From the NCBI RefSeq assembly GCF_025370755.1, contig NZ_JAMXFC010000027.1, positions 23,600-87,599 on the forward strand: 64,000 bases of DNA, given 5' to 3'. Of the stretch, positions 39,805 through 49,997 are shown piece by piece. Origin of the DNA: Laspinema sp. D2d. GTDB lineage: Bacteria > Cyanobacteriota > Cyanobacteriia > Cyanobacteriales > Laspinemataceae. Under the pieces are notes generated by a model. That model saw only the letters and a program-made list of their open reading frames with translations, had not been told where the DNA came from and ran no database searches. A program made the translations under genes and the position numbers. Each line of letters opens with the position of its first letter. Within the stretch, counting starts at the first letter, position 1.

Positions 39805-41880
39805 CTAACCTTCTGCGGCAGAAGAACGACGACGGCGACGACGAGGGGGGGACCCAGCCGAATTATCCTCATTGTCTTCCTCATAGGATGCGGAGATGTC
39901 CTCATCATCATCAGCATCTGCCTGATGAACCGGAGCAAAATTCTCCTCGGGAGATTCCTCCTCGGGAGATTCTGCCTCTACCTCCGCCTCTACAATGGGT
40001 TCTTCCTCGTTAAAACTGGGTTCCGAGAACGAAGAAACCGACTCTCCCGGTTCCGTCACCGAGATAACGGCTGATTTGGAAGGTTTTACCTCTTCTTCCC
40101 GGAGGATTAACGGCGAAATCCCCATCAGCGCATAGACATCTTGCTCTTCCGGCGTCATTTCGACCTGAATCACCTCTGCCGGTTCATTCACCTTCTCATA
40201 ATCGCGGAAACGGCGACCCCGTTCCGATCGCTCAGGACGATCCTCTTTAGGCGATCGCACATCTCGCTCATTCGTCAGCGCATAAGCGGGAGCAGCCACA
40301 AACGGTTCCGGTTCTGTCCATTCGGGTTTCGGTTCCCGACTCGCCGGTAAAATCGGCGAAATACTGCGAACCGACGCAGTTTTTACCGTGGTTTCCTCCG
40401 TTCCTTCCCCTTCACCCGCATCTAAGCGACGACGACGGCGACGGCGAGGGCCTCCTGGACCTAATTCTTGATAGCTAGGATGATTGAGCAGATCCAACTC
40501 CGAGACTTCCGTCGTTGGCTCATAATCCGGGATATCTCGAACCGTGGGTTCCGGGATGCGAGTTTCCTTAACCGGCGAAGGGACTATCAGGCGATCGCTC
40601 ACATCCGGGAGAATCGGTGCGATCGGTTCAATTGGACTATCCCCTTCTCCTGGCAGATGCACATGATGTCCTGACCCGCCACAAGTCGGACAAGAGCGAC
40701 TAAACAACTCATACACATTCTGACCTTGACGCTTGCGGGTCAGTTCAACCAACCCCAACTCCGAGAGTTGAGCAATTTGCGGTCTATTTTTATCCGCTTT
40801 CAGGGCTTTATTGAAATGCTCCAGAACCTGCAATTGGTCCCGACGGGAGTCCATATCAATAAAATCGACAATAATCACCCCAGCGATATTCCGTAACCGC
40901 AATTGACGAGCGATTTCCGTCGCCGCTTCACAGTTGGTCCATAACACCGTTTCCCGGGAAGTCGCCGATCGCGTAAACGAACCCGAGTTCACATCAATCA
41001 CCGTCAGCGCTTCCGTCGGCTCAATAATAATGTAACCCCCGGACGGTAAATCCACCCTCGGTTTCATCGCTTCGCGAATCGCCGCATTGACCCGGAAATA
41101 TTCCAAAATCGGAGTGCGTTCGCGGTGTTCATCAATCAACAACCCCGGAGGTGTTTTCCCCCCATTCCAAGTCATCAACTGTTGCTTAACACGCTTCACC
41201 CCGGTGGTAGCATCCACCACAATCCGATTCACATCAGCGCTGTACATATCCCGAAGCACACGCTGAATAAAATCATCATCTCGATTCAACAGTGCCGGAG
41301 GACGGATTGTCGCCGCTTCTCGTTGCACATCCTCCCACTGTTTTTGGAGAAACTCTAAATCTTCTAAAATCGCCTCTTCGCCGACCCCTTCCGCTTCCGT
41401 GCGGACTAACAGTCCCATCCCGGCAGGCTTGATTAAAATAGCTAAGGCTCGGAGTCGATTTCGTTCCGCTTCCGTGCGGATTCGGCGAGAGAGATTCACC
41501 CCCCGACCGAACGGCATCAAGACCAAATAGCGACCGGGGAGGGTGATATTCCCCGTTAAGCGGGGTCCCTTATTTCCCGTCGGTTCCTTCATCACCTGGA
41601 CCAGAACTTTTTGTTGGGGAGACAACAGTTCCGTAATCGCTCCGGAAGAGCGTTTTAGGCGTAACGGTCCAAGATCAGTAACGTGAATAAATCCATTGCG
41701 GTCCGGATCGCCGATGTTAACAAAGGCTGCATCTATCCCAGGGAGGACATTCTCCACCACTCCGAGATAGATATCACTGACTTGGTGCGTTCCGGTGGCA
41801 ACAACGAGTTCCTGAATTTGATCTTCAGAAAAAACAGCAGCAATTCTATACTGCTCTGCGATAATAATTTGCTTCGGCAT
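39805..41880 (-). CDS. rne: ribonuclease E/G
   Basis: A 691-residue endoribonuclease of compact cyanobacterial type. The catalytic half has an S1 domain near residue 35-110, the RNase H-like and 5'-sensor regions, the catalytic Asp residues in LTVIDVNSGSFT and IIVDFIDMD, and the zinc-link CPTCGGSGHH near 395. The C-terminal 270 residues are disordered, acidic and Arg-patched. They end in RRRRRRSSAAEG, containing the nonapeptide known in cyanobacteria to recruit PNPase. The start ATG has GAGG 7 bases upstream. The long leader is consistent with autoregulation of rne mRNA as known in other bacteria (inferred here). Confidence 0.96.
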   Translation of the reverse strand: MPKQIIIAEQYRIAAVFSEDQIQELVVATGTHQVSDIYLGVVENVLPGIDAAFVNIGDPDRNGFIHVTDLGPLRLKRSSGAITELLSPQQKVLVQVMKEPTGNKGPRLTGNITLPGRYLVLMPFGRGVNLSRRIRTEAERNRLRALAILIKPAGMGLLVRTEAEGVGEEAILEDLEFLQKQWEDVQREAATIRPPALLNRDDDFIQRVLRDMYSADVNRIVVDATTGVKRVKQQLMTWNGGKTPPGLLIDEHRERTPILEYFRVNAAIREAMKPRVDLPSGGYIIIEPTEALTVIDVNSGSFTRSATSRETVLWTNCEAATEIARQLRLRNIAGVIIVDFIDMDSRRDQLQVLEHFNKALKADKNRPQIAQLSELGLVELTRKRQGQNVYELFSRSCPTCGGSGHHVHLPGEGDSPIEPIAPILPDVSDRLIVPSPVKETRIPEPTVRDIPDYEPTTEVSELDLLNHPSYQELGPGGPRRRRRRRLDAGEGEGTEETTVKTASVRSISPILPASREPKPEWTEPEPFVAAPAYALTNERDVRSPKEDRPERSERGRRFRDYEKVNEPAEVIQVEMTPEEQDVYALMGISPLILREEEVKPSKSAVISVTEPGESVSSFSEPSFNEEEPIVEAEVEAESPEEESPEENFAPVHQADADDDEDISASYEEDNEDNSAGSPPRRRRRRSSAAEG

Positions 41881-42883
41881 TCAATTTCCTCAAAACTTGG
41901 CTATGAGCTATCACCAACCGAGACCATTAGTCGAGTCTCTACGTTTTCTGGGTTCGCTCGTGGCATCAAAAGCCCAGTACGACCGATGACCGCTTCCTAT
42001 GTAGCTATAGAAAAAACGAAACTTGATGTTCTAGGGTGTCGGGACAGTAGAGGGAAGACAACAAGGGTTTTTGACAAAATTTATGCCGGCGAAAGCGAAT
42101 TGCTTTGGGCCTTAAACCGAGTTTTTTGTCCTGTTTATCTAATACTGAACCGACCCACTAGGGCGGAAAATTAATCTTTGATATCCCTCGTTGGGTCCAA
42201 GCTAGAGCTACTGCCGAAAAGCCCGCGACCGAAGAGATCGAATCAATAGCTACGATGAAAAGGGTATCCCGACTACATTCGTAGAATACTTTGGATTCCC
42301 TCTGGCGAAAGAGTGGGTATCCAATTCCTCATTATGGAACTGGCAAAGAATACATCTAAATTCTGAAAGTTTTGGCGGCAGGGAATGATTGCCAGCATCT
42401 CGTGCTTGGCATCTTGCGGCTACGGTCGTAGAACTGCTAAATTTTGCCTCTCTACGGTTTGTCCAGCCACAACTACCGAGCGGATTATTGCCCCTTTGAC
42501 ACTGTAGTGACTGTATAGAGAACAGAAAGTGGGAACTTAATCTTGACAAATTTACCCTAAACGGCTTCGCACTTAGCCAGAAAGGAGTATCACAACATAA
42601 GGGTTCGACAGGAGAACAGCGACCGGCTCTGTCTCTGTTGCTTTCTCAAAACTTGACCTGTTTTAAAGGTCCCTTGGCTGTTTGTCTTGATCGAATGCTC
42701 TCTATGACGATGGCTCTTTCAAAAGGCCCCTCGACTTTCTACCCTTTGCTGACTCAATTTGAGGAAGGTCAAGGCAGGAAACCCTAAACGTTCTCAAATA
42801 CTGAGTTGATGTAGCTTCAGGTAGGGATGGGTCGGGCCATCGGGTTATATTTTAGCAGAATCTCGCATAGCGGTAAATAAATT
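41881..42883 (-). promoter_or_regulatory. long rne leader/promoter region
   Basis: 1003 bases between the radical SAM gene and rne on the same strand, without a supported gene. On the minus strand TAAAATATAAC at about 42844-42854 is a good -10-like element, which would give a leader of about 950 bases. The shorter open frame at 42250-42549 has no SD and no family resemblance. Long rne leaders are established as sites of RNase E feedback; the role here is inference. Confidence 0.55.
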
Positions 42884-45520
42884 TCAGATTTCAGCCAAAA
42901 TCAACTGTTTTCGGTGAGCGTGCAACAACTCAAACTCGCGTTTTGCCATCCGTTCAAACATATAGAGGATATGGGTAGGACGTAACAGGGTGCCGTCATG
43001 ACGGCAACTCCCGAGAACGCGGAGGGTGCAAGTTAAGGCATCGGCTGACAGGTCAACTTGTTCTAATTCAAACAGGCGATCGCGCAGATTCACCCATTTG
43101 ACTTTCCCTTTTTTGGTCGTATGTTCCCATTCAATTTCCTCAGCAGCCAGGATTTGGGCGATCCACTGCTGCCAGTCTGTCCCTTGCAAAGCGACCTCCG
43201 GATCTGACGATGGGGTTAAACCCAATCGCAGGATATACTCAGCTTGCTCCAAGAGTTGACTGGCTGAAGGTGCTTTCACCTCCACCGACTCAACCCGATA
43301 AATCGGCAAGTCTGCCGGAAGTTGAGCGGTCAACCTGTCCCGGAATTCCTCGGGGTCCATGAGTTCAGTCAGTTCAAAATCTACGATTTCGCTTTCCGAG
43401 GTGTAACCCAGGGTGAGAGCGTTGGCCGGTGAAATTCGAGGTCCCGGATGATATCCCCCGGTGAAGGAGATGGGTAAATCCGCACGGCGCACGGCGCGAT
43501 CAAATACTCGGAGTAAATCCAGATGGCTGACTAATGCCATGTCACCCATTTTACCCATCCACAACCGCAATCTTTGGACGCGATCGATGTTAGGCGAAAA
43601 GTGACCAGCAAATGCAGGAATTGGCAGGGGTGCAACCACGATATTATGACCAAAGTCAACACCACAAACCCCGCAATGGGAGCAACCCTCAAAAGAACAG
43701 TCGGGAACCGTTGCCGCTGCCAGGGCCCGCTTGAGATCTTCTTTCAACCAGTTTTTATCAATTCCGGTATCTAAAACATCCCAGGGCAGAGGAGCATCAA
43801 GACGAGCGTCCAAGTCGGTGCTAGGGCCGTCCATGACGTTCCATTCGCCACTTTCGACCTGCCGGTATTTCCAGCTTAAATCGGATTCAGCGATCGCCTG
43901 GGTCCAGGCTCCAAAAGCCCGATCCAAACTTTCCCACCAAGAATCCATTCCCGCACCCAGTTCCCAAGCCCGACGCACTACCGGCGCTAACCGGCGATCG
44001 CCTCGGCCTACAAAATCTTCCATCGCCGAGATCCGCACATCCGTAAAATTGGCTTTCACCCCTCGCATCCGGCGAAATTCCTGACGAAGCAAATCTTGCT
44101 TGCGCAAAAATTCAGCGGTAGAGACGGAATGCCATTGAAATGGAGTATGGGGTTTCGGCGTAAAGTTAGAAATCGTCAAGGTGACCTCTAACCGCTTCCC
44201 TCCTAGGGTACGACACTCCTGTTGGAGCCAATGGACGGTTTCGGCAATTCCGAGAACATCTGCATCGGTTTCTCCAGGTAAGCCGATCATAAAATAAAGT
44301 TTGACTTTATTCCAGCCCTGTTCGTAAGCGGTTTTAATGCCGCGCCATAATTCTTCGTTGGTCAGTCCTTTATTAATGATATCCCGCATCCGCTGCGTTC
44401 CCGCTTCCGGCGCAAAAGTCAGCCCACTGGTGCGAGTACCCCCAAGGATATTGGCAATATTTTCATCAAAGCGATCGACCCGTTGGGATGGCAGGGACAG
44501 GGAAATATTTTGGTCTTTGAGTCGGTTTTTGATTTCCATTCCCACCGCAGGCAAGGCGAGATAGTCGGAACAACTCAGGGACAAGAGGGAAAATTCGTTA
44601 TAGCCGGTGGCCCTCATTCCCGCTTCGATCGCCTCAATTACTTGGTCGGGATCCACATCGCGGGCGGGACGGGTCAGCATTCCGGGTTGACAGAACCGAC
44701 AACCGCGAGTACATCCCCGGCGAATTTCCATTGTCAGGCGATCGTGCACTGTTTCCACATAAGGGACTAACCCGATGGAATAGGCGGGAATCGGCGTGGC
44801 AACTCGGCGCAAGACTCGTTTCGGCACTCCGGGACGGTTGGGATGCACGGATCCATCCTCCGCCATATCGTAGAACTGGGGAACGTACACCCCCGGAACT
44901 TGGGCTAAATCAAACAGCAACTCTTCCCGAGTCAATCCCGCAGCTTTGCCTTCTTCCAGCACTAACCCAATTTCCGGCAGGAGTTCCTCCCCATCACCGA
45001 GGGCGATAAAGTCAAAGAACTCAGCGTAGGGTTCCGGATTAGAGGTGGCAGTTTGGCCCCCAGCGAATATGAGGGGCCAGCTTCCAGTTTCCACGTTCCA
45101 GGGACCTGGACTAGAACGATCTTGGGCGGTTAGGGGAATGCACCCTAGATCCAACATTTCTAAGATATTGGTAGCCCCAAGTTCATAACTGAGGCTGAAC
45201 CCCAGGATGTCAAATTCTGGAAGCGATCGCTTCGACTCCACGGAAAATAAGGGAGTCTGAGTATTTCGCAGCTTCAAAACCAGGTCCGCACCCGGTAAAT
45301 ACGAGCGATCGCAAAGCTGTCGCGGTTGGGCATTCAAAATATTGTATAGAATCAGATGCCCTAAATTGGAGGCTCCTACCTCATAAACTTCTGGATAGGT
45401 GAGCACCCAACGCACAGCGGCACTTTCCCAAGGTTTATGCACCGCCCCCAACTCATTACCCAGATAACGAGCGGGTTGTAATATGTCTGGGGTGAGGAGT
45501 TTCTCTACTGCAACTGACAC
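42884..45520 (-). CDS. radical SAM protein fused to DUF2344
   Basis: An 878-residue fusion. The N-terminal 200 residues resemble a degenerate B12-binding fold. The radical SAM domain (about 240-480) has the [4Fe-4S] motif C-x3-C-x2-C in RRGCTRGCRFCQPG, then CSDYLALP and YFMIGLPGET. A Cys-rich CSFEGCSHCGVCG cluster at about 620 could bind a second cluster. The last 240 residues are the DUF2344 domain (LRLWMGKMGDMALVSHLDLLRVFDRAVRRADLPISFTGGYHP). In other bacteria the two parts are separate genes that neighbour the RNase E/G gene, and the same neighbourhood appears here. Substrate unknown; an RNA or ribosomal target is a reasonable guess. Confidence 0.9.
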   Translation of the reverse strand: MSVAVEKLLTPDILQPARYLGNELGAVHKPWESAAVRWVLTYPEVYEVGASNLGHLILYNILNAQPRQLCDRSYLPGADLVLKLRNTQTPLFSVESKRSLPEFDILGFSLSYELGATNILEMLDLGCIPLTAQDRSSPGPWNVETGSWPLIFAGGQTATSNPEPYAEFFDFIALGDGEELLPEIGLVLEEGKAAGLTREELLFDLAQVPGVYVPQFYDMAEDGSVHPNRPGVPKRVLRRVATPIPAYSIGLVPYVETVHDRLTMEIRRGCTRGCRFCQPGMLTRPARDVDPDQVIEAIEAGMRATGYNEFSLLSLSCSDYLALPAVGMEIKNRLKDQNISLSLPSQRVDRFDENIANILGGTRTSGLTFAPEAGTQRMRDIINKGLTNEELWRGIKTAYEQGWNKVKLYFMIGLPGETDADVLGIAETVHWLQQECRTLGGKRLEVTLTISNFTPKPHTPFQWHSVSTAEFLRKQDLLRQEFRRMRGVKANFTDVRISAMEDFVGRGDRRLAPVVRRAWELGAGMDSWWESLDRAFGAWTQAIAESDLSWKYRQVESGEWNVMDGPSTDLDARLDAPLPWDVLDTGIDKNWLKEDLKRALAAATVPDCSFEGCSHCGVCGVDFGHNIVVAPLPIPAFAGHFSPNIDRVQRLRLWMGKMGDMALVSHLDLLRVFDRAVRRADLPISFTGGYHPGPRISPANALTLGYTSESEIVDFELTELMDPEEFRDRLTAQLPADLPIYRVESVEVKAPSASQLLEQAEYILRLGLTPSSDPEVALQGTDWQQWIAQILAAEEIEWEHTTKKGKVKWVNLRDRLFELEQVDLSADALTCTLRVLGSCRHDGTLLRPTHILYMFERMAKREFELLHAHRKQLILAEI

Positions 45521-46265
45521 GGCAACTCTCTACTTTCTAAGGGTTCTCGATGCCCTTCATCAGGGCCCAGTCACATCCAGTCCATACGGATGCGCCATTC
45601 GAGCCTCTCTATTTTATACGCTTGCAGTAAAGCATGAAGGCTGAACCCTCAAAACCTCCAGCTCAAGCCTCAAGAGATTTTACCAGGACTGACCCATCTA
45701 TCCCCTCTCTTTTATAGAGATAGAGACAATTCATTTACCGCCCCTTACATCTCGACTTCCCTCTCAAAAAATCATCCCTAATCCCCGTTCTATGTTCCTA
45801 TTATCTAAAAATCCATAAAACATACTCGTTAAAAATCAAAGTACAATTAAAAAGCTTTGATGAATAACGATTAGCCGTTATTGTAGTTCTAAGATAAGGC
45901 TTACAAGTCTAATCTACCCCATTTATGTCCCAAAAATTAATGATTTACCTTGAGCTAAATTTTGATTTGATATATTAAATTTTTAAAATTCAAGCACTTT
46001 ACTTTTTAAAACTTTTGCTTCTTAAATTACAATTAAAAATATGAATATGAATCGAATAATCAGTTCAAAAATATTGCTTCCAAGCACGCAGTCTAACTAT
46101 TCCAAATAAAGAGGAGGCATAGACTCTAACATAACCAGGCAAAAGAGGCAGACTCCCTTGCTTTTATGCTTGCCGGGAATTTGCCTCTGTTGACCTAGAC
46201 TTTTTAGACATCCTTAAGTAAATCCAATCAAAGCCAAATATACGTTTAACAGTTCAGAAATAGTT
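45521..46265. other. AT-rich intergenic region
   Basis: 745 bases without a gene, very AT-rich from about 45800 to 46080. It contains the terminator-like hairpin at 46144-46188. It serves as promoter region for the radical SAM gene (minus strand). Confidence 0.5.
46144..46188 (-). terminator. terminator of the STAS gene
   Basis: AGAGGCA...CCC paired with GGG...TGCCTCT, followed on the minus strand by TTTTGCC, 78 bases after the STAS stop. Confidence 0.6.
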
Positions 46266-46601
46266 CTAAATAAAAACAGCTTCAAATTCCGCCCGCGTTT
46301 CAAATAGCTCAAATACGCGATCGAGTTGAGTGATTTCAAAAATAATCCGAATGGAGGGAGAAACGCCACATAAACTAAAGCGGCGGTTGAGCCGGTGAGC
46401 CAGACTCATGGCTGAAACTAATGCCATCAGACCTGCACTATCCAGAAAATTCACATTTTCCATATCCACCAGAACCGTAGAAGGGATCGAAGACTGGACG
46501 ACAGAGGTGAGTTGACTTTGAAGTGCCGCCGCATTAGAGGCATTGAATTCACCCTGTAACTGAATTAAGCTAATTTCGGGACTAGCAACATTAGTAAGCA
46601 T
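46266..46601 (-). CDS. STAS-domain anti-sigma factor antagonist
   Basis: A 111-residue single STAS domain, like SpoIIAA. The phospho-acceptor Ser is in VNFLDSAGLMALVSAM. It would relieve a Ser/Thr-kinase anti-sigma factor when unphosphorylated. The ATG has GAGG 8 bases upstream. No partner kinase or phosphatase gene is nearby, as is common for cyanobacterial orphans of this family. Confidence 0.93.
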   Translation of the reverse strand: MLTNVASPEISLIQLQGEFNASNAAALQSQLTSVVQSSIPSTVLVDMENVNFLDSAGLMALVSAMSLAHRLNRRFSLCGVSPSIRIIFEITQLDRVFELFETRAEFEAVFI

Positions 46602-46965
46602 TTGTTTAACCTCGACTGAAGGCTATTTTTTTGTAAATTTGACATCTTGTTTTTATAATCTACTCTAGGTTCGGGAAAATCTTCCCTAAAGGGGGGCGGT
46701 TTCGTTGAATCTTTTTATTTACTCTAGGTTTTATAAAGTTTTCATTAAGATGCTCAAAATCGTATTAAATTATACTCAATCGCCTCCGTAATCTCCGCAA
46801 GTCCAGAAAAATTGGGAGGGGGATTGAGATATCACAGACAGTCAAATTCTTATGCGATCGAAATCACTGATAAAGGCAGAATCTTATCACTCGCACCCAT
46901 CAAGATTCAGCCGACAATGACAGAGGTATCGAATTGTCCCGATCGCCCCCATGCGAGGTACAGCA
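46602..46965. other. divergent region STAS gene / small gene
   Basis: 364 bases between divergent genes. TACTCTAGGTT occurs twice, near 46662 and 46720, as a direct repeat about 57 bases apart. Otherwise nothing recognised. Confidence 0.45.
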
Positions 46966-47145
46966 GTGATTCGTCAACTGGTAGAGAAAGCGCTCTATAT
47001 CAAGCAGCTAACTCCAGATATCGAAAATGGTATCAACTCTGAGTTAAGCCGCCTTGGTTACATCGATGATGTAGATTATGAAGCCTTGGAATTATTAATG
47101 GCGGAAATGGATGCAGGTCGGATTCAATTAGTGGCAAGTCGCTAA
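46966..47145 (+). CDS. conserved cyanobacterial small protein, unknown
   Basis: A 59-residue acidic helical protein (VIRQLVEKALYIKQLTPDIE...YIDDVDYEALELLMAEMDAG). I recall close homologues across cyanobacteria without assigned function. I choose the GTG at 46966, which has GAGG 7 bases upstream inside the longer frame that starts with ATG at 46951. No membrane segment. The gene lies 226 bases before dapL, same strand. Confidence 0.78.
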   Translation: MIRQLVEKALYIKQLTPDIENGINSELSRLGYIDDVDYEALELLMAEMDAGRIQLVASR

Positions 47146-47371
47146 AACATTCAACGCGATCGCCTTCAAAACCAACCCCCCACTAAAAAACAGCCTTCAA
47201 TCGGTTGCAACCCCTGAATCGGGGTGCATTGGACCCGTCAACTGATTGCTCAGGTCCCAGTCGGACGGGGCTTGTTTCCCCCGGTCAAAAAGAAACTTTA
47301 GGGGATCAAAAAGTGCGGTAAACTGTCTTCAGGTTTTTTTATGCTGACCTGGATCGGGTTGTCACGTCGTC

Positions 47372-48544
47372 ATGCAGTTTGCCAAACGTTTAGAAAAAAT
47401 TCCTCCCTATCTATTTGCGGAGATTGACCGCAAGCGCAACGAACTCATCGCCCAAGGGATTGACATTATTAATATGGGGGTCGGCGATCCGGACAAACCG
47501 ACGCCTGCACATATTCTTAAGGCTATGCATGAGGCGATCGAGGATCCAGCAACCCATAACTATCCCCCGTACCAGGGAACGCAGGAGTTCCGGGAAGCAG
47601 CGGTACAGTGGATGGAGAAACGGTTTGGGGTGAAAGGATTAGACCCCGACCAAGAAATTGTCTCTTCAATTGGCTCAAAAGAAGCGATTCATAATACCTT
47701 TTTAGCCTTTGTAGAACCAGGAGACTATACCTTAATTCCCGATCCCGGTTACCCGGTTTATCGGTCCTCAACCCTGTTTGCGGGTGGCGAACCCTATACG
47801 ATGCCGCTGACACCAGAACGGGAATTTTTACCGGATTTAGAGGCGATACCAGAAGAGGTAGCACGGCAGAGCAAATTATTATGGATTAATTATCCTAGCA
47901 ATCCCACTGGGGCGATCGCCTCTTTAGAATTTTTTGAAAAATTAGTAGCTTTTTGCCGTAAGCATGACATCTTGTTATGTCACGATCATGCTTATGCCGA
48001 AATGGCTTATGATGGCTATAAACCGCCCAGCGTCTTAGAAGTACCCGGGGCAAAAGATGTCAGCCTAGAATTTCACAGTTTGTCTAAAGCCTATAATATG
48101 ACTGGATGGCGGATTGGCTTTGCTGTGGGGAATGCCAAAGGAATTCAGGGATTACGGCAGGTGAAATCAAATGTTGATTCGGGAGTATTCAAGGCGATTC
48201 AACGGGCGGCGATCGCCGGGTTTTCCACCACCGAAGAAGAACTGCAATCGGTGATTTCTGTTTATCAAAATCGGCGAGATATCTTAATTCAAGGGTTACA
48301 ATCTCTAGGCTGGCCGATTTCACCGCCAAAAGCAACTTTATACGTTTGGACTCCTGTTCCTCCGGGCTATTCTTCCGCTGATTTTGTCACCCTGCTCTTA
48401 GAAAAATGTGGAATTATCGTCCCTCCAGGAAACGGATATGGGGCGGCAGGGGAAGGGTTTTTTAGAATTGCTTTAACCGTACCCGAAGAAAGATTAATTG
48501 AGGGGATTCACCGCATGAAAGATGCGGGAATTCGGTATCAATAA
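47372..48544 (+). CDS. dapL: LL-diaminopimelate aminotransferase
   Basis: A 390-residue PLP enzyme that converts tetrahydrodipicolinate directly to LL-diaminopimelate, the lysine and peptidoglycan route used by cyanobacteria and plants. Fold type I aminotransferase: the PLP lysine is in HSLSKAYNMTGWRIGF, with NYPSNPTGA, HDHAYAEMAYDG and the C-terminal FFRIALTVPEERL. The sequence is closest to the bacterial DapL2 type. Related aspartate-family aminotransferases cannot be ruled out from sequence alone. Confidence 0.9.
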   Translation: MQFAKRLEKIPPYLFAEIDRKRNELIAQGIDIINMGVGDPDKPTPAHILKAMHEAIEDPATHNYPPYQGTQEFREAAVQWMEKRFGVKGLDPDQEIVSSIGSKEAIHNTFLAFVEPGDYTLIPDPGYPVYRSSTLFAGGEPYTMPLTPEREFLPDLEAIPEEVARQSKLLWINYPSNPTGAIASLEFFEKLVAFCRKHDILLCHDHAYAEMAYDGYKPPSVLEVPGAKDVSLEFHSLSKAYNMTGWRIGFAVGNAKGIQGLRQVKSNVDSGVFKAIQRAAIAGFSTTEEELQSVISVYQNRRDILIQGLQSLGWPISPPKATLYVWTPVPPGYSSADFVTLLLEKCGIIVPPGNGYGAAGEGFFRIALTVPEERLIEGIHRMKDAGIRYQ

Positions 48545-48650
48545 AAAAGCAAAAAAGTGGTTGCAGGAGTTGGGAGGCGATCGCCGGATTGGGTCCAGAA
48601 ACCCGGTTTCTGAACCCTGTAGCCATCTTCTAAAATCCCAAGGGCGATCG

Positions 48651-49037
48651 CTAACAGCCCTCAAACGCTTCCGGGTAGGCTTGCCACACCTGTTGAACAA
48701 ACCCTCGGAGGCGATCGTGGGCGATCGGCGAGAACCCTGGTTCTGGGGTAGGAAAACTTTGGAGTTCCGTCAATAAGGGAATCACTTCCGTATCCAGGGC
48801 CAAGCGGAATAAACTTTGAGGCCAGACGAGATCCGCTCCCTGGCGTAGATCATACAGTGTTCGGGATTCGTCGGGAAAGGGCGGACGGGTCAGAACAGGA
48901 CCCACGGCCAACATTAGGGGCCTCAACCATAACATCGAACGAGTTGCCAAAATTTGAATAACTTCTGCATAAAGGCAAGTTTGGTGATGTTCGAGACAGA
49001 CAATCTGGCAAGGTTGAAAAGAACAAGAAAACTGCAT
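48651..49037 (-). CDS. conserved cyanobacterial protein, unknown
   Basis: A 128-residue protein of unknown function. The N-terminal block with LEHHQTCLYAEVIQIL followed by WLRPLMLA looks like a cyanobacteria-wide family I have seen annotated only as hypothetical. The C-terminal half has DLRQGADLVWPQSLFRLALDTEVIPLL. No signal or membrane segment. Convergent with dapL, leaving 106 bases. Confidence 0.75.
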   Translation of the reverse strand: MQFSCSFQPCQIVCLEHHQTCLYAEVIQILATRSMLWLRPLMLAVGPVLTRPPFPDESRTLYDLRQGADLVWPQSLFRLALDTEVIPLLTELQSFPTPEPGFSPIAHDRLRGFVQQVWQAYPEAFEGC

Positions 49038-49997
49038 GAATTAGTTTTACAGCACCCTAAAAATGGAACAGACAACAAAGGTTTGGGTTGAGTTGAGATC
49101 CCCGACCGGATCGAGACCTAAAACATTGTCTTTTATGAGGATAGACCTCTTGCATCATTCGCGAAGCGTTACCCTTGTGAACAGAAGGGGGTGAGGGCAT
49201 CTAAGAAGAGGGGACTATGGTAATAGAAACCTGAGACTCATTTTAAACAGGTAAACCGCTCAACTATTTGGTGTAGCCAAAACCACAGTATTCCTGATCC
49301 CGCACTTGAAAAAAATAGATGGGATTCATCACCGAACCCCTCTCACTATTTTAAGCAAAAGTGGCTAGTTTTATGGATGCCCTCACCCTAGACCCCTATC
49401 TGAGAAATTCTGACGGAGGAACGCAATCTGCACTCCGGCAATGGTGCATCCGGAGAAGTAGGTTAGTTGCCTGAAAAATGTTGGCAACCTGGGGATGGTG
49501 CGATCGCAAAGTAGGGGTTCAATTCCAAGTAGGGCATCTCCACTCCAAGAGTGGCCTGTTTTTGAAAACAAATCGAGACCTACGCCACCCGAGGAATTCT
49601 TTAAACCGATGAGAATGGTTTGCATCTCCCAGTTCGCTAGATATAATAACTTACTCAGGAGATGTAGTGAGGATTCTAACCCGGTCAATACCGGACTGAC
49701 TCAGGAAGAAAAATGTGAACTGGGGTATAGCCTCCCTCAACAACTGCCCAGCTTGAGCCTGCACTGGTCCCTTACAGAGGCTTTTTAAATAAAAATCAGA
49801 GAAAAGGGTAGGTTACGCTTGATGGGGACAAAACTTCCACCTTTCCCGATGAGAACATGATATCGTTCAAGCCAGTCTTAAGATTATGTTAATAAACTAA
49901 GGCTTATAAACCGTGGGAGGGTGCTGATGGCAACGGAGCCATTCAAGCCCCTGTTAACCGCTATGGCTGTACTATCCGCAAACAAAACATTTTCATT
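49038..49997. other. intergenic region upstream of the amidase gene
   Basis: 960 bases. Open frames on opposite strands (49383-49688 minus, 49495-49788 plus) overlap each other and look like neither real proteins nor decayed ones. A GGGTTCAATTCC sequence at about 49513 resembles a tRNA T-arm, but no cloverleaf can be built. Nothing firm is seen. Confidence 0.5.

Noticed and set aside
42250..42549. 99-codon frame in the rne leader
   Set aside because: No ribosome binding site and no recognisable protein features; the leader interpretation fits better.
49495..49560. tRNA-like T-arm GGGTTCAATTCC
   Set aside because: The flanking sequence gives no five-pair T-stem, anticodon arm or acceptor stem on either strand.
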